64,000 nucleotides of DNA, from positions 3,678,001 through 3,742,000 of the forward strand of contig NZ_QKWY01000001.1 of assembly GCF_003248355.1 (NCBI RefSeq), written 5' to 3'. The notes beneath the pieces were generated by a model. That model was not told the DNA's origin. It searched no databases and saw only the letters and a list, made by a program, of their open reading frames with translations. This stretch comes from Streptomyces sp. AC1-42W. Its GTDB lineage: Bacteria; Actinomycetota; Actinomycetes; Streptomycetales; Streptomycetaceae. The position numbers and the translations under genes were made by a program. How positions within the stretch are numbered: position 1 is the stretch's first letter; each line of letters opens with the position of its first letter. Positions 61,246 to 64,000 of the stretch are shown piece after piece.

Positions 61246-62238
61246 ATGTCCAGCGCACACCGCGTCGTCATCGCGGTCTTCCCCGGCGTCGATCTCCTCG
61301 ACGTGTCCGGCCCCGCCGAGGTCTTCTCCCTCGCCAACCGGGTCTCCGGCGGCCGGGCCGGCTACCGGGTCCGGCTCGCCGGCCCCGAGGCGGGCGAGGT
61401 GCGGACCTCGGCGGGCGTACGGCTCCTGACCGACCTGACCTTCGCCGAGGTGGGCCGGGACGTGGACACCCTGCTGGTGCCCGGCGCGGTGGACATGACC
61501 GACGACGGGCCCGTCCCCCGGATCGACGGGGACATCGTGGCCTGGGTGCGGGAGACCGCCCCGCACGCCCGGCGGGTGGCGTCCGTCTGCGTCGGCGCGC
61601 ATCTGCTGGCCGCGGCCGGGCTCCTGGACGGGCTGACGGCCACCACCCACTGGTCCACGGCCGCCCGGCTCGCCGCCGCGCACCCGGAGGTCACGGTGGA
61701 CGCGGACCCGATCTTCGTCCGCGCCGACCGGGGCAGGGTGTGGACCGGGGCCGGCATCAGCGCCTGCCTGGACCTCTCGCTCGCCCTGGTGGCCGAGGAC
61801 CACGGCGAGGACGCCGCCCTCGCCGTCGCCCGGCAGCTGGTGATGTACCTCAAACGGCAGGGCGGGCAGAGCCAGTTCTCCGTACCGCTGAGCCGGCCGG
61901 CCGCCTCGCGGCGCGACATCGACGAGCTGCGGCTGTGGATCGCCGACCATCTCGACCGGGACCTGTCCGCGCCGGTGCTCGCCGCGCGGATGTGCCTGAG
62001 CGAACGGCACTTCGCCCGCGTCTTCAAACAGGAGACCGGACTCTCGCCGGCCGCCTATGTGGAATCCGCCCGCGTCGAGGCCGCCCGCAGGCTCCTGGAG
62101 ACGACCGACGACCCGCTCGACCGGGTGGCGGCCGCCGCCGGGCTCGGGTCGGCGGAGACCCTGCACCGCGTGTTCCGGCGGCAGATCGCCACCACCCCCG
62201 CCGCCTACCGCCGCCGCTTCCGCACCACGGCGGCCTGA
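61246..62238 (+). CDS. GlxA-family transcriptional regulator (DJ-1/PfpI plus AraC HTH)
   Basis: A 330-residue regulator. The N-terminal DJ-1/PfpI domain (1-195) has the nucleophile-elbow motif VCVGAHLLAAAG with Cys115. The C-terminal AraC domain (about 220-330) has MCLSERHFARVFKQETGLSP and FRRQIATTPAAYRRRFRTTA. It probably senses a small metabolite and activates the cysteine hydrolase gene about 100 bases downstream. Confidence 0.93.
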   Translation: MSSAHRVVIAVFPGVDLLDVSGPAEVFSLANRVSGGRAGYRVRLAGPEAGEVRTSAGVRLLTDLTFAEVGRDVDTLLVPGAVDMTDDGPVPRIDGDIVAWVRETAPHARRVASVCVGAHLLAAAGLLDGLTATTHWSTAARLAAAHPEVTVDADPIFVRADRGRVWTGAGISACLDLSLALVAEDHGEDAALAVARQLVMYLKRQGGQSQFSVPLSRPAASRRDIDELRLWIADHLDRDLSAPVLAARMCLSERHFARVFKQETGLSPAAYVESARVEAARRLLETTDDPLDRVAAAAGLGSAETLHRVFRRQIATTPAAYRRRFRTTAA

Positions 62239-62340
62239 GACCCGAAAGCTCCTCAACCACCCGCCCCAATCGGCGAGTTCACCTTCCTCGGCACGGCGGA
62301 CGGCTCCGCCATGCCCCCGTACAAGAGAGGCACACCCACC

Positions 62341-62964
62341 ATGACCACGACCCAGCCCTCCGCGACGCTCCGCGAGGTCTCCGGCCTGGACACCCGGCTG
62401 CCCCGGCTGAGCGAGTCCGTCCTGATCCTCATCGACGTCCAGAACACCTACCGCACCGGCGTCATGGCCCTGGAGGGCGCCGAGGAGGCCGTCGCCGCCT
62501 GCGCCCGGCTGCTGGAGCGGGCCAGGGCGGCGGGCACCTCCGTCGTCCACGTCATCCACGACGGGGGCGACGGCTCCCCGTACGACATCCGCGAGCACAT
62601 CGGCGCCCTCTGCGACGAAGTCGCCCCGCGGGAGGGCGAGCCGGTGGTCGTCAAGCACTTCCCGAACTCCTTCCACCGCACGGAGCTGGAGAAGGAGCTG
62701 ACCGCCCTGGGCGCGGAGCCGGGCAGCGGCAAGGAACTGGTGCTCGCCGGATTCATGGCCCACATGTGCGTCACCCACACCGCGCAGGGCGCCTTCAACC
62801 TGGGCTACCGGCCCGCCGTCGTCGCCGAGGCCACCGCCACCCGCAGCCTGGCCGCCCCGGACGGCACGGTGCTGCCGGCCGCCGCACTCAAGACCGCCGC
62901 GCTCACCGCCCTCGGCGACCTCTTCGCGCCCATCGCCCCCACCGTGGACGCGCTGCCCGCCTGA
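62341..62964 (+). CDS. Cysteine hydrolase (isochorismatase-like) family protein
   Basis: A 207-residue alpha/beta hydrolase of the isochorismatase/nicotinamidase fold. The triad is Asp32 (LIDVQNTY), Lys105 (VVKHFPNSFH) and Cys143 (HMCVTHT). AGAGAGG lies about 8 bases before ATG 62341. It may be regulated by the preceding GlxA-type gene. The substrate is not known; amidohydrolase action on a nicotinamide-, ureide- or isochorismate-like compound is possible. Confidence 0.92.
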   Translation: MTTTQPSATLREVSGLDTRLPRLSESVLILIDVQNTYRTGVMALEGAEEAVAACARLLERARAAGTSVVHVIHDGGDGSPYDIREHIGALCDEVAPREGEPVVVKHFPNSFHRTELEKELTALGAEPGSGKELVLAGFMAHMCVTHTAQGAFNLGYRPAVVAEATATRSLAAPDGTVLPAAALKTAALTALGDLFAPIAPTVDALPA

Positions 62965-62989
62965 GCCGGACCCGGCCGCACGAAAAAGA

Positions 62990-63020
62990 ACGCCGGGATG
63001 CCCTCGGGGCATCCCGGCGT
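62990..63020. terminator. Intrinsic terminator between convergent genes
   Basis: 14-base perfect arms (62990-63003 and 63007-63020) with a TCG loop. On the minus strand the stem is followed by TTCTTTTTCG, a real U-rich tail, so it is a textbook intrinsic terminator for the 63113 gene and probably works for the plus-strand hydrolase gene too. Confidence 0.95.
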
Positions 63021-63112
63021 CACGTCGGCGGCGAGGAAAGCGGAAGGACTAATTCATGAAAGGAATGGAGAAGGAAGTCCCTCCATGGCCTCGCCACGGG
63101 CCACGTTAGCAG

Positions 63113-64000
63113 TCAGGCGGGGATCAGGTCGCGCAGATTTTCCGGGGTGACGACCACCGAGTCCGGGTGCAGTCCGTCGGGGCGTTCCAGACCGATGTAC
63201 GTGACCGGCCCGTCCGGGACCGCCCCGCCGTCCCACAGCGTGACCTCCGTCCCGCGCCCCTCCAGCAGGGCCACGACGTGGCCCACCGTCAGGTACTCCC
63301 GCTCCACGATCCCGCGCAGCAGCGACGCCACGGTCACCCGGTTGCCCTCCACCCGGTTGGAGTGCGGCTCGCCCGCCAGGTACAGGTGCAGCCACCTGGC
63401 CCGCCAGCGCCCGTCGGGCCCGCGCAGGAACGCCAGCGGCAGCGCCACCGCGCCCGGCCCGCGCAGCTCCGACTTCATCCGCACCGTACGCGGTTCGAAG
63501 GGGCGGCCCGCCTGCTCGGCGTCGCGCGTCATGAACCCGAAGAACGACTCCTCGACGCTCTCGAAGTTCTCCCCGGAGTAGATGTTGACCTGCGGCACGA
63601 TGAAGTCGCCGCGCACGGTGTCGAGCCGCAGGTTGATGAACTCCGATGCCCCCTCGGGCGCCTCCGTGACATCGCCGGAGTGCTCGCCGCCGATCTCGGA
63701 GAGCGCGGTGTACGACAGCCAGCACAGCGTGTCGTAGCGGGAGTCGAGCATCAGCGCGGACAGGTCGAAGTCGGTGTCCTGCCGGGCCTGCTTCCAGTAC
63801 ACGAAGAACCGCAGCAGTTCACCGTCCACGGGCGTGAGCGAGCCCCGGGGCAGCACGCCGAACCCGCCGGACGTCGCCTTGCCGCTGAGCGGCAGCGCCA
63901 CGTCGAAGATGTCCGGATCGACCAGCAGCCGCCCGGTCTCCGGCAGCCGCCGGGCCACCTCGGCGTCCAGCGCCGCGACCAGCCGGTCCCGCACCGCCTC
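63113..64000 (-). CDS. C-terminal part of an MXAN_6230/SCO0854-like TerD-domain protein
   Basis: The visible 296 codons are the C-terminal part of a longer minus-strand gene that enters from beyond 64000; the GTG at 63994 is probably internal because the frame stays open (EAVRDRLVAALDAEV). FFVYWKQARQDTDFDLSALM and SRYDTLCWLSYTAL match a TerD-type module. These features fit the MXAN_6230/SCO0854 family, which has a RING-like region at its N-terminus (not visible). It may link to tellurite or stress resistance. The match is from memory, so moderately sure. Confidence 0.7.
   Translation of the reverse strand, partial: EAVRDRLVAALDAEVARRLPETGRLLVDPDIFDVALPLSGKATSGGFGVLPRGSLTPVDGELLRFFVYWKQARQDTDFDLSALMLDSRYDTLCWLSYTALSEIGGEHSGDVTEAPEGASEFINLRLDTVRGDFIVPQVNIYSGENFESVEESFFGFMTRDAEQAGRPFEPRTVRMKSELRGPGAVALPLAFLRGPDGRWRARWLHLYLAGEPHSNRVEGNRVTVASLLRGIVEREYLTVGHVVALLEGRGTEVTLWDGGAVPDGPVTYIGLERPDGLHPDSVVVTPENLRDLIPA

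Noticed and set aside
61099..63012. Long minus-strand frame upstream of the DUF6381 protein
   Set aside because: It is antisense to the GlxA regulator and cysteine hydrolase, both with clear motifs. Only the last 62 codons are kept.
63057..63110. A 17-codon open frame (ATG 63057) in AT-richer DNA
   Set aside because: It is too short to judge, has no homologue that I recognise, and lies just next to the terminator of the adjacent gene.

Overview
The window is high-GC actinobacterial chromosome and is almost certainly from a Streptomyces. The evidence is the dense coding with strong third-position GC bias, GTG starts, overlapping stop/start pairs, a whiE-type spore-pigment type II polyketide synthase cluster, a two-domain geosmin synthase, an NsdA-like sporulation/antibiotic regulator, and several small families (DUF6479, DUF6221, DUF6381, DUF6325) that I know mainly from streptomycetes. 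I see no insertion sequence, integrase, phage block, CRISPR array, tRNA or rRNA gene.

Layout. 1-2.1 kb: the 3' end of a cytochrome c oxidase subunit I gene, a coupled small membrane protein and a type II NADH dehydrogenase (respiration). 2.1-7.2 kb: mutA-mutB-meaB on the minus strand, encoding methylmalonyl-CoA mutase and its GTPase chaperone, probably with a leaderless mRNA. 7.3-12.7 kb: small conserved proteins, a Tyr/Ser phosphatase, a His-rich secreted protein behind a long CsoR-like copper operator, a GNAT acetyltransferase and a VOC protein. 12.7-16.4 kb: a three-gene molybdo-flavoenzyme operon of the PaoABC/YagTSR aldehyde oxidoreductase type. 16.6-21.2 kb: an RsbW-like ATPase, a succinic-semialdehyde-type dehydrogenase and a phosphoketolase, closed by a strong terminator. 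21.2-31.7 kb: a baeRF-like protein, a putative lipoprotein, a secreted endonuclease I, an RlmG-like methyltransferase, an ADP-ribosylglycohydrolase, an MpaB-family oxygenase overlapping a Ser/Thr kinase with TPRs, and a Tat-exported serine hydrolase. 31.9-37.3 kb: an acyl-CoA synthetase, a DUF574 methyltransferase, a lone phenylacetate-CoA ligase under a likely TetR-type operator, and a tandem alpha/beta-hydrolase.

37.3-45.6 kb: the spore-pigment cluster. A divergent FAD hydroxylase (ORFVIII) faces an operon of SchA/CurD protein, cupin, KS-alpha, KS-beta (CLF), ACP, aromatase/cyclase and TcmI-type cyclase (ORFI-VII). A convergent O-methyltransferase follows the terminator and could be an extra tailoring enzyme. 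45.6-55 kb: a secreted beta-helix protein, an ACT-domain protein, geosmin synthase with a hairpin leader, an APH-fold kinase divergent from the NsdA-like regulator, and a PAS-SpoIIE phosphatase. 55-64 kb: a DUF1275 membrane protein coupled to photolyase, an NAD(P)-binding/DUF2867 protein, a DUF4389 membrane protein, an F420-type (Ddn) oxidoreductase, small DUF proteins, a GlxA/AraC regulator with a cysteine hydrolase, and the C-terminal part of a TerD-like protein that runs off the window end.

Most of this is core-type Streptomyces content. The parts most worth checking are the possible O-methyltransferase addition to the spore-pigment cluster, the MpaB-kinase overlap, an oxidoreductase FAD subunit that seems to lack one iron-sulfur ligand, and several strong operators and hairpins.
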